Numbered from the stretch's first letter, positions 10,501 to 24,500 are shown. The stretch: 64,000 nucleotides of DNA from Tetmemena sp. SeJ-2015 (GCA_027382625.1 JAJKFJ010022319.1:124001-188000), one strand, 5' to 3'. Numbers and translations are program-made. The notes: generated from the letters alone by a model not told the origin.

Positions 10501-13409
10501 TAAGAAGTAAGAAATCATTTTGTTAACCTCTTATTTAGAAACACTAAGACAAGTTTGTTGAAAAGCTAAAAGAGCTCTTTATTTAAAAATTCACCTTCAT
10601 TTAAAGAATGGTTATGATTTTTAATTTGTATATAGTAGATTTGGGGATCATCATTCCTCAGAACAAGAGACCATCAGGTAGATTATCTATCCTTGATAAA
10701 GTGCTTTCTTCGGCTTTCAAGGGACAGGATCTTACGGAAATTTATAAACGTAACATATTCAATTTCTAATTAACTTTTTAGAATACCCCATATTGAAAAA
10801 GCTTGAAGAAGATTTCAGCCCTTAAAGGAATAAAGCCATCTTTATATTTTTTCAAGAGTTTATTGTGTTCTTATTAATCAGAAAGAGGCAACAGTCAGTA
10901 CAATAAAATCAGAAGAATGATAATCTGTTAGCATCCTAATAAAAAATGTTTTCAGCTAACATGGATGAAATGACACCGAGACAGAGAGCTAATTACAAAA
11001 ATGCTATCAATAGTTTTATAATTAGAATTACTTAGTTTCTAAAATCAGGTCTAAATATGACTTTATTGGATAGTTAAAGCCTATGAACGCATCCTCCGGA
11101 AGAAAAGCCACGAGCTCGAATATATAACTGGACACCTTACCAGAGATACCTATCAATTCAGAATAGTCGAGCAACAATATCTAAAATAGTTGATATTTGA
11201 AATATAGTACAGAGTGATAGCTCAGTAGTACACTCATTAAAGAATAGAGTTGCGCTATAGCAGGAGATTTATATTCCTACTAGCAGCGTTAATGTCCTCA
11301 CCATTGACAATGATAATATTTTTAAAGCTCAAGGTGCAACTGATTAAAGCTAAAATAAGCATCAAGCGCAATCATGAAAGATAAATGTATATTTATCATA
11401 GATCGCCAAATAATCAGCCAAGTCTAATTAAAACAAGTCTGCCCCTATATACAAGCAATTTATGTTTAAAATCTCAAATCCGGAGTTCCAATGATTCATC
11501 CTCAGGCTCAGAGTCGAGTTAATCTTCGAGGCAGGATTCTCTTAGAATCTCCATCACTCAAATTAACTAGGATATCGAAAATTAAGAGTAATGTCTTTAT
11601 TTCATTATGAAAGACTTAATCAGAAAATAGAAACTGCATGTGATAAACTAGATAGCAACTCAAGTCTACATACTCAAAGCAATCAAAGTGTATCTGATGC
11701 TGAAGAAACAGGCCAGGTTAATCAAAAGAGTCAGAGATCTTTCAAAAATTAACTTGATGTTGAAGTAATTGAAAAAAGGAGAAGCCCCTCGGCCAGGGAA
11801 AACAACTTTAGACAAATGCAAATGCCCATGATAGTAATTTAAGATAAGCCATCTCGACTTGACACATACATGAAACTTTCTAATGAAGAGGTGGAGAATG
11901 AAGTAATCATGAAGGATGTATATATGCCTGCTTAGTATATGGATTTTAATAATCTGGTCCCTTTAAAAATGGAAGACTTAGTAGAAACTCGTAACCCTAC
12001 TCGATTATATTGAATTATAATTTTCTATATTAGCTTTAGGTAAAAAGAAAAGCGTTCAAGTATTCTCTTAAGGGGTTGAAGACTAGGAAACTCAAAATCA
12101 ACTAAATTCAAAGCAAAGAACAAGTTCGGTGCGGGTTATAGCTCATCGACCTTCGTTCTTAATCATAAATTAGCAACGACAGCAAATTATGAACCATGAG
12201 AAGACTTCAATTACTCCTTTGGCTTAGGGTAATCGTTAAAATCGCTTTATTAGTCCAATCTCCATTTATAAATTATTAAGGATTGTTTCATTCAAAGACT
12301 TTAGAGTATCTCAGTTTAAGCAAGACAACTTTAGAATCAGATAGATGAAAAGTAAAGTCAGCACTAGTCTAACTATTTGATGCAAACTCCCAACTCACAA
12401 GCTTTTAAGAAGAGATAAGTTACTGCCTTTGAAAAAGCATCTTCTACAAACACTGGAGGGAAGAAATCTTTTTAAATTAACAATCATTTTTTAATCAATT
12501 TCAGAGGCTGTTTCTATGGCTGTCCAGAATTCAATAAGACACAAGTTAAGCTCTAAATTCGACAGAAACTAAGCTCAACAACAGCTAAGATAAATAACCA
12601 ACTAGACTTCTATGTTCTCACAAATTCAAACTCAAGGAAGGAATGAAAGGAATTTGACTATCAATAAATACTAAGATAGAAAATACTTATCATAATTATA
12701 TCTTCTTAGTTTAACAGGAGGCAAGGGGGATTTACAGAAGCTGTGGGCTAGATGAAGTCAAATTAGATGAAAGAGTAGTATGATGAAGAAGAGAAATCTT
12801 ACCAGCCACCACTAACCGAGCAGGACAAGAGATTCCATACTTGTTTTTAAGTTATAATATAGAAGTAATTTTAATCAGAAAGAAATGGAAGGACAGGAGA
12901 TGCAGGATTTAGACGATTTCTTGCTAGGGAATCAAATTAAATTTTATCAGAGCGAGTTTTAAAAGAGCTACTACAATGGCAACTCTTAAATATCATAGGA
13001 TTAAATGGAAATGCAGCAGTTGGAAGGATTGTTTAACATGAAAAACATAGTTTTGAATGAGATTAAGAGAAGATTCTCCAGGAACATGGACTCTGAAATA
13101 CTTAAATACCAGCATTCAGCTGCACTATCCAAGCTAAATACGCAGCTCTCATCATAAATAAACACTACACCTATGCTTTTCAAATAGAATAATTAGAGCT
13201 AAAAGAATAATTTTATATTCATTAAAATTATGTCATTTATTCAGAGTCATCACACTAAACAAATATATTCTCTGTAATAAATGGATTATTTCAGAGTTTG
13301 TAATAGTTATCTAAATTTTATTTTAATAGGCTATAAAATTAGTAAAATCAGCAATAGTAGTAACAATAGAACTAAAATTATTTATATAGAACTTAATAAG
13401 CGTGTTTGA
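4594..13409 (+). CDS. CNG/EAG-like K+ channel, paralog 1
   Basis: Six-transmembrane voltage-sensing K+ channel with a cyclic-nucleotide-binding-like domain, presumably in the cell or ciliary membrane. A long Ser/Asn/Lys-rich N-terminus leads to the motif DISSDDCEDNE (7141-7175), S1 (NVFTIFLLLYTAIVMPFKV), S2 (EYVVDFLFFCDIVFNFFSAY), S4 (LLMRLPRLFRMLKIM), pore TIVTLGYGDIPAVT, S6, C-linker (LPPSLRDEVLSNTYGEIIEK) and CNB-like fold (FGDSDTLLNLPRDGKAIAIT). A Gln/Ser-rich tail runs to about 13.2-13.4 kb. The filter GYGD predicts K+ selectivity. The phosphate-binding-cassette Arg-Thr-Ala of true cyclic-nucleotide binders is replaced by RDGKA, so ligand binding is doubtful (inference). At least six IESs with pointers interrupt the core. 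TGA at 5695-5697 could mean that 4594-5697 is a separate gene; the C-terminal limit is also uncertain. Confidence 0.8.
7441..7477 (+). other. IES, pointer TAG
   Basis: TAG 7438-7440 is repeated at 7475-7477. Excision joins MPKTWQ to FKGTWNVF at the start of S1. The intact DNA hits TGA four codons after the pointer. There is no 5' GT, so it is not a canonical intron. Confidence 0.75.
7683..7714 (+). other. IES, pointer TGC
   Basis: TGC 7680-7682 is repeated at 7712-7714. Excision gives NHLPQIAKSYIKSNF, restoring the S2-S3 linker in frame. The spacer is AT-rich, 32 bp per excised unit. Confidence 0.75.
7773..7804 (+). other. IES, pointer TGTA
   Basis: TGTA 7769-7772 is repeated at 7801-7804. 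Excision gives FDILAMQFSIPIIFNIF in frame. The segment also looks like GTAAG...TGTAG, but splicing it as an intron would shift the frame, so the pointer model fits better. Confidence 0.65.
8126..8162 (+). other. IES, 8-bp pointer GTTTGCTT
   Basis: GTTTGCTT occurs at 8118-8125 and 8155-8162. Excising one copy plus the 29-bp spacer gives IQGMFASLIVTHFFACF. This aligns with uninterrupted paralog 3 (IQGLIFTMVITHIFACMW). The 8-bp exact repeat and the paralog comparison make this the clearest IES in the window. Confidence 0.9.
8421..8457 (+). other. IES, pointer ATTG
   Basis: ATTG 8417-8420 is repeated at 8454-8457. Excision restores GFYSFIIGNFSSIISGNIQ just after S6. This aligns with paralog 2 (GFYSFVVGNYTSMIT) and paralog 3 (TFYSFNIGNYTAMIE), neither of which has an interruption here. 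Confidence 0.88.
8952..8984 (+). other. IES, pointer AATA
   Basis: AATA 8948-8951 is repeated at 8981-8984. Excision gives GFPYMKYQEGDLFGDSD, the length seen in paralogs 2 and 3. The 33-bp unit is a multiple of three and has no TGA, so translation alone would not reveal it; only the paralog comparison does. Confidence 0.75.
9028..9060 (+). other. Spliceosomal intron, shared with paralog 3
   Basis: GTAATATAAT...CATTTTAG, 33 bp, between TLLN and LPRDGKA of the CNB-like domain. The same phase and position hold an intron in paralog 3 (37288-37321). Paralog 2 reads straight through (TLFKLPRDC). Confidence 0.85.
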
Positions 13410-13628
13410 TTAATCCTAGTACACGAATCTCAACAATTAAAACACACAAAATTTTTCTATATTTTTAATTTATTTAATAAATAGAAGTTTGTATATCAAA
13501 TTTTTAAATGATCATAAATTTTATATATAAAAAGTATCAATTTTTAAAATATGTAAAATTAAAACTAGTATCCAGGTACATAGGCTTAATCCTCTTTAGA
13601 GAATAGTTTTGTGATAAATGCAAATTTT

Positions 13629-14941
13629 ATGCAAAATCTGGCCAAACAGAACTATCAGAATTGCATTTTATTATTAATTTAATTAGCGCACAGTCAAAGA
13701 AACTTTCGATGGCTTCAGTGGCCCACTTAGTTTGGATTAGACTATGAAAGTCTAGGATTAGAGTGGCTCTTTTCTAGGCTTCAATTAAATAAATGTAGAT
13801 CATATTCCAAATACTAAAAACTCAAGTTCTTCTTAATTGCAAATATATACTGACAATGATTATAATTCTATCTGTTATCATTTTTAGAATATCTCTATGA
13901 GACTTTCAAAAATAACTTGCAGTATTAATAGATTCCTCTCACAAATAATTCAAGTGTTAGCAATCTCGGCCTACAGTAGGCTTTAAATCAATAAATGGAT
14001 AACTTCAGCACAGCTTAATTCGGCCAGGCCTAGTTTTCAGGAGAACCCTTTTTATCTCTGACTAATAACTCAAGTGCAGTACAGTTAGGTTTGACTATTG
14101 AGTAGATGGAATAGCTTTTCTAAAAATAACAAGAGAGTTTCGATAATGAAGAAATTATTGAATTCTATGGAGATCCAAAAGTGGTTGGACTTGTTCAGCT
14201 TAATGCAGACATGTGCCATATAGCAATGAATGTTATAATAAATTAAGTAATTTCAAAATTCAAATATCGAATGTTTTTGAAACATACACTTTGTTTGATC
14301 TTTTGAACAAATGCACTTCCTCTCAAAGAGAGACTCTCCAGAATATCTCATCTTAGCAAAGTATAATTTCTTAACGTCAAGAAAATCTCGACTCTACTCT
14401 TGATAATATTGAGTTTTATAAATTTCGTTTAATCTCATTTATGTCTATTATAGAGTAGCAGCTCCTAATAATAAAAGGCTTTGGTTCATTTAAATCAGGC
14501 ATTAGGCCGAAACTTTAGCAATCACAATTTACTTCTAAGACCTTCAGTATATAAGACTTGCTAAAAGCGAGTGTTGGCTCTGATCCAAATATGCTAAAGA
14601 AGAATAGACAATAAGATCACTTGACTAATATATCACATCTATAATCTGAAGTTGACAAGGAGAATCTATTTTCAGCAAGAGGAATGGGTAGGGGAGAAAT
14701 TGATGATGGAGAGAATTAGAGAATACTAGAGGAGGTGGAACAAGAAAATGATAATGAGGCTGAGGCTGAGGATAATTAAATGAGAATGATCACGGCAATG
14801 CGTACTCTGGATACAGAATAGGACATTAGATAAGGTTTAATAGGTAAAGCCAAAGCACAAGGCTAGATCGCAATTAGGAGGGCGATGAACAGAGCAAGTT
14901 ATTACTTAAAAGTAAATTCTAATTGGAAATATTTAATCTGA
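13629..14941 (+). CDS. Hypothetical Gln-rich protein
   Basis: Not recognised. From the candidate ATG at 13629 (MQNLAKQNYQN; an alternative ATG is at 13618) the frame continues through Gln/Ser-rich segments such as ETFDGFSGPLSLDQ and MEQLFQKQQESFDNEEIIEF. After a break near 14235-14280 it reads LFDLLNKCTSSQRETLQNIS, LKASVGSDPNMLKKNRQQDH and an acidic stretch (EEVEQENDNEAEAEDN), then a basic C-terminus (IAIRRAMNRASYYLKVNSN) and TGA at 14939-14941. No transmembrane segment or known motif was seen. It could instead be a C-terminal extension of channel paralog 1, but the intervening 13.2-13.6 kb is AT-rich and low in coding character. Confidence 0.5.
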
Positions 14942-15509
14942 TATATTTCAATTATAGTTATTCCATTACCAACCAGGACTTTAAATCCTCAAGAGATGAA
15001 CTATTGAAAAGTTCTAAGGGTTGATACATTTATTAACATCTCTCTCTTTAGCTAAGTGTTTATTTTATAGTCTTTAGGATAACTTTTTGTAAAAGACTTA
15101 AAGTTCTTTAATTTCAAATTCAATTATAAATTAATATAAAATTACACGTTCAAAATTTATGCTAGACTTTAAAATCATTATTTGTTTGTGTATAGATAAT
15201 GAATTATATAAATGAAATCCAACTATAATGAATGAGAATCGCTATTTATAAATCGAATTCTCAACTTTTAAATGAGAGACCTTTAATTTCAATAATATTA
15301 CAAGATTATCCCAAAAAAAAATATATTAAAGACAGATTCCTATATAAATTTATTTAAATTTGTTCTTACTCTACATGAAATAATTCAAATTTTTAGATTT
15401 AAAATAGCAAAAAAATAATTTTACACTCAAAATTATATGTATATTTATCGGATATTAGGAGGCTATATATACTTAAAATATTTATTTTAATTTACTTAAG
15501 TGGTTTGAA
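14942..15509. other. Intergenic, very AT-rich
   Basis: No coding stretch or structured RNA was recognised. A/T-rich throughout with short homopolymers. It probably separates the hypothetical gene from channel paralog 2. Confidence 0.5.
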
Positions 15510-18500
15510 ATGAAAAGAAAAAATGCAAAGCCACCAAAACTATAAGTATCTTATTTTAAGTGCCCGCTAGAAGGGCTAATGTGCTCGTGAGAGATTAAAC
15601 TGAAGCGAGTCCTTTCCCTGTCTGGAAAAAAGACACACTCAAATAACTCAAGAAAATTATTTTGTAGCAGCGAAGAAGTTCAGTCAAAGATAAACAGCTC
15701 TTAATTGAATAAAAAATGCAAAGAAAGATTAAATTTCAGAGCACCAATAAAAGAAGGTTTTGTTGCATTTTAAAAATAATATTCTATTGAGTTGCAAGCG
15801 AAGAAGGATGAAATTTATGGAAATTGATCTATAATTTCATTTGGTTTATATAAAATGTGATCCAGATATTTCTAGTGATGACTGCGAAGAAAATGCTGAA
15901 ACATTTAAGTTAATGAATCCTATGGAGCGAGCGAGCCACATCATCTAACTCTGGAATATAAAATGTTAATTTAATGGAATCTGGCGTGGAAGAAATCTTT
16001 GGCTGGTTATAATGTAATTTCTTTCTTCAATGAAATAAGAAGCAGGTTTTATCTATATGGACTCTAAAACAACATGGACAAGATGTCCTTTGGCAATATT
16101 GTCCCACCTTATATCTAACTGATATTTACTTAATCTAATTTATATCTTAATGCCTGAGGACTCGATTACTTTAATATGGAGCATCATAAATATCATACTT
16201 TAAAATTTCCTAAAAATAAATTCAAATTTATATTACTGCTTCTGTATACAGCAACATTAATGCCTTACAAAATAGCATTTGTTCAGTCGGATTAAATTGA
16301 CTATGTGGAGTACTTTATAGATTTTCTGTTTGGTATTGACATAATTATCTCATTTTTCACCGCAGTCTCAAGTGAAAATAGCAGAGATGATAAAATCATT
16401 TATGATTTAAAAAGCATCGCCTAAAAATACATCAAGTCAATAAAATTATATTTTAAAGAGTCCTTTTTTGTGATAGATGTTCATTCAATAATGAAACATA
16501 AATTTTAAATATATTAAAAGATGTAGTAGCATGGTAAGTAAGCATAATAATGTCACTATTTAAAGAATACCTGGAAATTCATAGATTTTTAATATAGGAT
16601 TTTAATAAATTTTCTCTAGTTTCCCCTTTTAGCTGGTTTATTTTAAAATAAATTTTCTATTTATGGTAGTGGAGTCTTCATCTGGAGGAAAAAGTTATAA
16701 TATTCTAAGGCTTTATTAATTCTTGAAATTAAACTAAGTTCTGTATGATCTTTTTAGTTCAATTTATCATCTTATTGAGCGATAAAAATTAAAAAAAAAA
16801 CTCTATATTTAATCTTAAAATTATTTAGATACGCCTCTTAAATATATACTTTGTTACTTTCTTATAAAAAATTTGATAATAAGTTGCTGCGATTAATGAG
16901 ACTGCCAAGATTTTTTAGAATAATGAGAGTGGTCAAAGTGATCAGAAACATGAAAGCTTTAACTGAAAATAAATACTACAGAAAGGTTTAAATTCAAATT
17001 TAAACTTATATTGGTTGAGAAGTATATAACCGTCCATCGAGCATTAATAAGAATGACTTAAGGAGTTGTTATTTGCGTAATTATGACTCATATCATGGGT
17101 TGCATGTGGTTCCTGACCGCCTCATTTAATTTATTTAAATGAAATGAGGCAATGTATTTTCAGACTTCTCCCCTGAGACTTGGGTGTATAGAATGAATAG
17201 AATCGACTCAGACAGTTTTGATTAGTACTTGCTATCTTTCTATTGGTCTAAATTTAAATTTCATATATAGAAGTCTTCTCAAACTGTTTTAACAATTGGT
17301 TATGGAGATTTGCCAGCATAGACAGTGAGTGAAATGTTTTTGGCATCTTTTTGGATGCTATTAGGAGTTGGATTCTACTCATTTGTCGTTGGAAATTACA
17401 CTTCCATGATTACCGAATGGGTAATTTCAGATGCATTTATTCAAGTCAGAGTAAAAAAGGTTAAAGATATGAGCATCAAACTTAAGTTTCCCATCTAGAC
17501 AGCGTTTTAACTCACTGAGTTTGTATCCAAAAATTTCAAATCACTCACAATAATTCATAAACAATTATTAGGGTAGATTTAACTTCGATTAAAAGGCCGC
17601 CTGAAAATGAAATTTCCAATCCCATGCTCTAAAAATTATATAATAATTTCTCTAAAATAAATATATGATGTGGTATTTAGGCAATTTTGAAATTTGAATT
17701 TGGACTAAAAATTGGATTTTTGGCTGATTTTAGGCTAACGTGATTTTTTATATTTTCATGAAAAAAAAGGGATGAGAAAAGGGCCCCCCCCCCTTTTTTA
17801 TAAATTTTTAAATTTAAAATTTTCTTAATTTTTTTATTCTATTTATCATCTTATTGAAAGTTAAAAATTGAAAACCCCTTTATTAATCTAAAAATTATTT
17901 AGATACGCCTCTTAAATATATACTTTGTTACTTTCTTATAAACAATTTGATAATAAGTTGCTGCGATTAATGAGACTGCCAAGATTTTTTAGAATAATGA
18001 GAGTTGTCAAAGTGATCAGAAACATGAAAGCTTTAACTGAAAATAAATACTACAGAAAGGTTTAAATTCAAATTTAAACTTATATTGGTTGAGAAGTATA
18101 TAACCGTCCATCGAGCATTAATAAGAATGACTTAAGGAGTTGTATTTGCGTAATTATGACTCATATCATGGGTTGCATGTGGTTCCTGACCGCCTCATTT
18201 AATTTTTTAAATGAAAAGAGGCTATGTATTTTCGGACTTCTCCCCTGAGACATGGGTGTATAGAAAGAATAGAAAGACTCAGACGTTTTGATTAGTACTT
18301 CTGTCTTTCTATTGGTCTAAATTTAATTTTCTTTTATAGAAGTTTTCAAATTTTTAACAATTGGTTATGGAGATTTTCCAGATAACAGTGAGTAAATGTT
18401 TCTTGCGTCTTTTTGGGTGCTCTTAGGAGTTGGATTCTACTCATTTGTCGTTGGAAATTACACTTCCATGATTACCCAATGGGTAATTTCAGATGCATTT

Positions 18501-21500
18501 ATTCAAGTCAGAGTAAAAAAGGTTAAAGATATGAGCATCAAACTTAAGTTTCCCATCTAGACAGCGTTTTAACTCACTGAGTTTGTATCCAAAAATTTCA
18601 AATCACTCACAATAATTCATAAACAATTATTAGGGTAATTTACTTCGGCCCCACTCCTAAAACTCCGGTATCCTTCCTGAAAACCTAGTAACTTAGGCAA
18701 CGTCCCATTTTTGACTCTTGAAAAATATAAAAAAAATATATTTAAAGAATATTTACTGTGATGATATTGCTACAGTTTGCTTCTTTAATTTACTTTGAAA
18801 TGATAACTTTTTATGTTTTTGGGGATCAAAATGGATGTGCAGTTCCAGGGGTGCTGAGTTTCCATTTACCAACAATTATTCTATATTGGATTAAAGTGTA
18901 TCTTTAATGAATGGATTCTATTCTAAGATAAGATCAGGCAGAACTTTTCCTTTCTTCCATCTAATTTAAAGGATGAGATTCTCTCTGCCCTTTACTTTTA
19001 AATATTTTACAGCAAGATAGTAGAGAAAGTGAGATTCTTCAAGCAGATGGAAGACAGCGATTTTTAATGGTTTCTATTACCTCAACTAAGACTAATCAAG
19101 TATGATAAGGATGATCTTATTTATAAGAGAGGAGATCCTGCTGATATTAAGACAATAGAATTGAAATTGCAAAATTGATAAATTAAATCAAATTAATATA
19201 TTTTTCTCAAGCTTATTTTACTGTCTGTTATTGAAGAGAAGCCTTCTTTCCAAGTATTGTTCATTATATTTATGGCAGTTTGAATATATTTATTTGTGAT
19301 TGATTATATATTTGTGAAATTTATTATAGAGACAGATTTGGTAATCAATCATATTTAAAATATCTGATCTAAAATTTTTGAAAATGTTTATAATTTAGAA
19401 ATGATTAAAGTTTCATTAAAATTAGTAAAACATTGAGTGAAGTAAACTCCATTCTATGTATAAACTCCATCAAATTTTAAATTAGCCATCAGAGACTCTT
19501 TATTAATAATTTTAATATTAAGAGTCTCTGATTGGCTAATTTAAAAAAATTTAGAGATGGAGTTTTACTACATCAGAATGGAGTTTTACTTCAACTCACA
19601 TGTTTTTACCTAATTTTTAATGTCAAACTTTTACTCATTCATTTCTAATTTATAAACATTTTCAAAAACTTTTCTAGATCTCAGATATTATAAATATGAT
19701 TGATTACCAAATCTGTCTCTATAACTAATATTCTCACAAATATATAATCAATCACAAATAAATATATTCAAACTGCCATAAATATAATGAACAATACTTG
19801 GAAAGAAGGCTTCTCTTCAATAACAGACAGTAAAATAAGCTTGAGAAAAATATATTAATTTGATTTAATTTATCAATTTTGCAATTTCAATTCTATTGTC
19901 TTAATATTAGTAATAAATATCATATATCCTTATTTATTTAGTAAGTCGCTTGTTAGAGAAAATTCTTTGCTTATTACTCACAATTTTGGTGAATTGTTTC
20001 TAACTCATTTTGCATGCATAATTTTTTTCGAGCAATTTTAATAAGTTTTTTAGTCTACTATATTTACAAGGGAGCAGTTCGTATGTATTCTCAGAAGGGA
20101 TACTGCTTTACGAGATACGAGGAAGGTGATACATTTGGAGAAAGTGATACTCTTTTTAAACTACCAAGAGACTGCCATGCTATGAGTTAGACTCACGTTA
20201 TTATGTACATGCTCAAAGTTGACTATGCTTTCCTTAAAGCCTTGAAAGCATAAAAATTTTCTGACAACCTTAAGAAAATGATAAAGGAAGCAAAGAACAA
20301 GAGACTTGAGCACACTACTTTAATGATGACTGTGGATAACCCGTTCATTATGAGAGGCAATAATAGACGTCAGTACAAGAATAATGCTACTTTCAAGTCA
20401 CTCAAGACTTTCAAGGAAACTGGAAAGACTCCCTCCCATATGAATCAGTAATTAAATTAATATAATCTGCAAGTTAACTACGAAGATTCATTAAGAACAT
20501 CGAGTATTTCTGAGTTCTCAGAGGCTGAAAAATCACCCTCAAAACCTAAAGCATCTCATAGAATTAAGAAAAAAAGTAACTCAATATAAAGCTCAAGCTC
20601 CTCCTCATCTCAAGGAGGAGTAGGCACTGATTTACTTGCAATACCTAAATCTAAGATTCTTAAGACCATGATGAGTCATGTAAGCTAAAATAAAAAAATA
20701 AAAAGAAAATCAAGTAGCAGCAGTAGCAGTTTGTAAAGTGGAAGCGGAGCAAGTGATGATCAATCAAGTAAGAGCAAAGGACAATATCTCATGAGTATTT
20801 TAAAATTAATTTAAAGGGAGAGAAGATGCAAAAAGCGAAGATTCGGAAGAGGATGACGAAGTAGAAAGTGCCAAAAGTGAAAGCCAAAGTGGAAGTGGTA
20901 GTTCAAGCAGCCATTAGAGTAAGATAAAGAAAAAGAAGAAGTTTATATATAAAAGAGTATCCATTTTTTTAAAATTAAAAAGTTGTAAAATGATAGCTCA
21001 TCTTCATCTAGCAGCAGGAGCAGTAACAGTAGCAAAGAGTAAGATTATTTAGAATAATTACAGAATGTAGAAATGATAGTGATGAAGAAGATGAGGAAAG
21101 TTAAAGTGATCATTCAAATTCTTCAGGGTTACTATCTTTGATGCAAAGAGCTAAAGAGGAAGACTAAGTACTTAATGGGAGAGAAATAAACAGCAAGGCA
21201 GATATCTTTGAAGAAATACAATCTGGAAAGCAAGCTAGGGCTTTAATTAGAACACTTTTTATTATATGAGGGCGAAATATGATTTCAAAAAATTTGTTGA
21301 TGACTCTCGCTCCGTAATTGACTCTCAGAGAGATATTTTCAAACATTCCGACTCAAAGATGCCACTTGGAACTCATGGAACTAGCCAGAAGTCAGACTCA
21401 GCCTATGATATGAAGGTCTAAATTTAGAAATAACTAAATACTCATATCTCCAAAATGATTCATCAAAATAAGGATGCAGCTAATTCTGACATTAAATAAA

Positions 21501-24500
21501 TATAACTATAAATATTAGGGATCCAGCCAAGTATGAAGTGAGCGGAAAGAAATCAAAAACCCCATTGATTCGCGATTCACTCTTACAAAAATTGCAGAAT
21601 GGTTATCCTCTGAGATTGAATATCGATAATCTTTTAGTTTCATAAATGTCTAATTTAATTTGATAAGATGAGAAGCTCTAATAAATAACCTTCCAGTTTA
21701 GTATCATCAGCCTACTAGAGCGATCGTCTTTATAATGAGAAAAATATGAGAAGATCTTTTGGCACTAAAGATCTGTTGTCAGTCTTAAAGTCTGAACGAA
21801 GGTTCACAATGATTGAAGAGGAAGATAAGTAAGAAGAAGAATATTTCTCCAGCGAACATGATGATGAAAGAGAAGAGAAAATAGAAGTTCCTATTGACCC
21901 TGAATAGTTGCTCTACACTGAAAGAAAATAAACAAGCAATGAGAATGATAGCATGCTGACTCAAACTTAAAATTTCTATAGGTTTTATTCATTTCTTACA
22001 TTTAAGTTTATCACTACATGTTTACCAAGAGCAAGGAAAGCTAAAATCTAGATCAGAGCCAACAATAAATATCAAGAAAGTAAAGTGGAATTTAGAGAAT
22101 TCTTAGCAGAGCCTTCTCCAATTTTAATTTAAGTACTTTTCTTTAATTTTAATTTGTAGCACTTGCTTCCTAAAAAGATTGAATCTTAATTATTGGTAGA
22201 AGAGGAGGTTCAAATTGCATCTAGCAATTAAAGTTATGATCAGCTTTTAACGGCTAAAGTGTCCAAAAATAATTCAATAAAATTTTCAGATAGAAAGCTC
22301 AATTCAATTTTAATAATTCACATTTTTATTTGGATTATTAAAATAATTGGAAAATAAAAAAATCAACAATTTTGCATGAGATTTGAGCTAATTATGATAT
22401 AACTATTCCATATTAAATAATTAAAATTTTATATAGTGTATAATGCGTATATTATAATTTAGTTTTTTATCTATTTTACAAAGAATTATGAAAAAAAGAA
22501 TCCTCTAATCAAATAAAAAAGAATTTAGTATGTAAATTAGTTGATATTAAAATTAAGAAATTCCCCAGGAAAGAAATCTTTATTTGGAGTTTAAGTAAAG
22601 AAAGAAATTAAGTCTACATCTTAAAAATAACTTATTGAAAAGCAAACTTAGTCAAAGTTATTTATAATTTAAAATTAATAAAATTATTTTTTCTATTCAC
22701 TTTGAGAAATAACATAGCAATATCAGTTGCTGAGATAAATAAGAATTCTAATTTAGAAATTATTGAATAGCCATGTGCAGAAAATTATATTAGGATATTC
22801 ACAGTTGTAATTCCTAATTGGGAAAATTAAAAATCAGACACATAGCACAAATAAATAGCAATGACGAAAAATAACTCTGAAAGCACTCTTCGACCACTTT
22901 TAGAGTAAAGGAAGAGCCAAAACTTTACAACTATTCATTAAGAGGATTTAAATTATCAATATAAATAGCAAGCTCTTTGCGCTTCATAAAGTCTAAACTC
23001 TTTCAAATATTATTAAATGGTAGTTGAGTAGGTATGAGAGCAAATTATATTTTTAAGAGCAGTAAGAACTTATTCAGTGACTAAGAAAATGCACTAACTC
23101 ATAGAGTTAATAACACTAAGAAAATTATGCAAAGAAAAGCTTTCAAAAGAATTAAGGTTTCGGAGTATTCGAATATGCAAAGTAATTTTAATTTCATTTT
23201 AAGCTGATAGAGGAAGGTAGGGCAGATGATAGCATGAGCAGTTTTACAGCTATAGTAATTGATTAAAGTTTCGAGACCTCTCTGAAATGGAAGAGAAAAA
23301 GAAAGAGCTAGTATAACAGCAAAGAGATTATCAAAATTATATAGAGGATATTTCAATTTTGGAGCAAGGACTAGATGAATCTATCAAAATATAGAATGAA
23401 AATGAATATCAATATATTACCCTATATTAAGTTTTTTTTATCAGCAGATTCAAAATTAGGCAAAGTCTCCTCTCTTTTTTCAGCATCAACTAAATTTCAA
23501 AAAACCATAGCTATACAAAAAAGAGAGAGTTGATGAGCTGGATTTGCAAAGAGGGTATAACTACTCTGAGAGAGAGATTCAATTTAAGATTTCCTAATCC
23601 TAACTTCAAGTTTTAAATTTATTATATCTTTCATATGAATAAAGATGAAATTTAAGTGATCCCCTCCGCAGCTAAAAGGATAAGTGCAATCACTTAGAAC
23701 TTAAAAAAGAGAGATACTACACAATCAAATGAAGATAGGGACTCTTTAGTTCCAAGAAGATTAAAACGGTCTAAAAGTCAATCTTCATCACCAGATATAA
23801 GACCTCAGATTAGAATCTTCAAATTTATTTAATCCTAAGACTTCAATAAGTCCTTCAAACTTGAATATGTAGAGTACTATAAGATAAATGAAGAGAGTGT
23901 CATTCAACGTTGAAGGGAAATATCTTTTTGATAGGGGAGGTGCAGAAACCTCAAATGTTGAAACCCCTTTTGGAGAGACACCACTTTTAAACCAGAAGTA
24001 CTACAGCTAGCAGAAGATATCCAAGTTTCAAATTTCAAGAATCAAGACAAGAGAAGATCAGATGTTGAATTAATATCCTCATATCCTGATAAAGTTGCTA
24101 ATTTCAAAAGTAAACCCCATTTACTAATTCATAAGGAAGGAAATCGTTTTAAAAGTTATTGATCATGTATTTATTTGAATCGTCTCCTTAAATTGTGAAC
24201 CAATAGTAAAAGCCCTCTCTGTTTCCAATTTCAAATTAGCAAATGAGGCTTAAATAGCAACTTCTAATGGCTAAAAGGTTCGAGCTAAAAATTAGCTAAA
24301 GCCATTCACTCTAAAGCAATGAATAAGAGAGTCCTTAACTGAGCGATAGACAGTAACTCCAAGATCAAAGATCAGAGGACTAATCAGATTCTAAGCGTTC
24401 TATAGTAGAAGACATTTTTACTATTCCCAAGCCCTCAGTGATTCTATCTGAAGGACCAATTGAAGAAGTTTCTGAAAAAGAAAAATCATCTGCTATTCAA

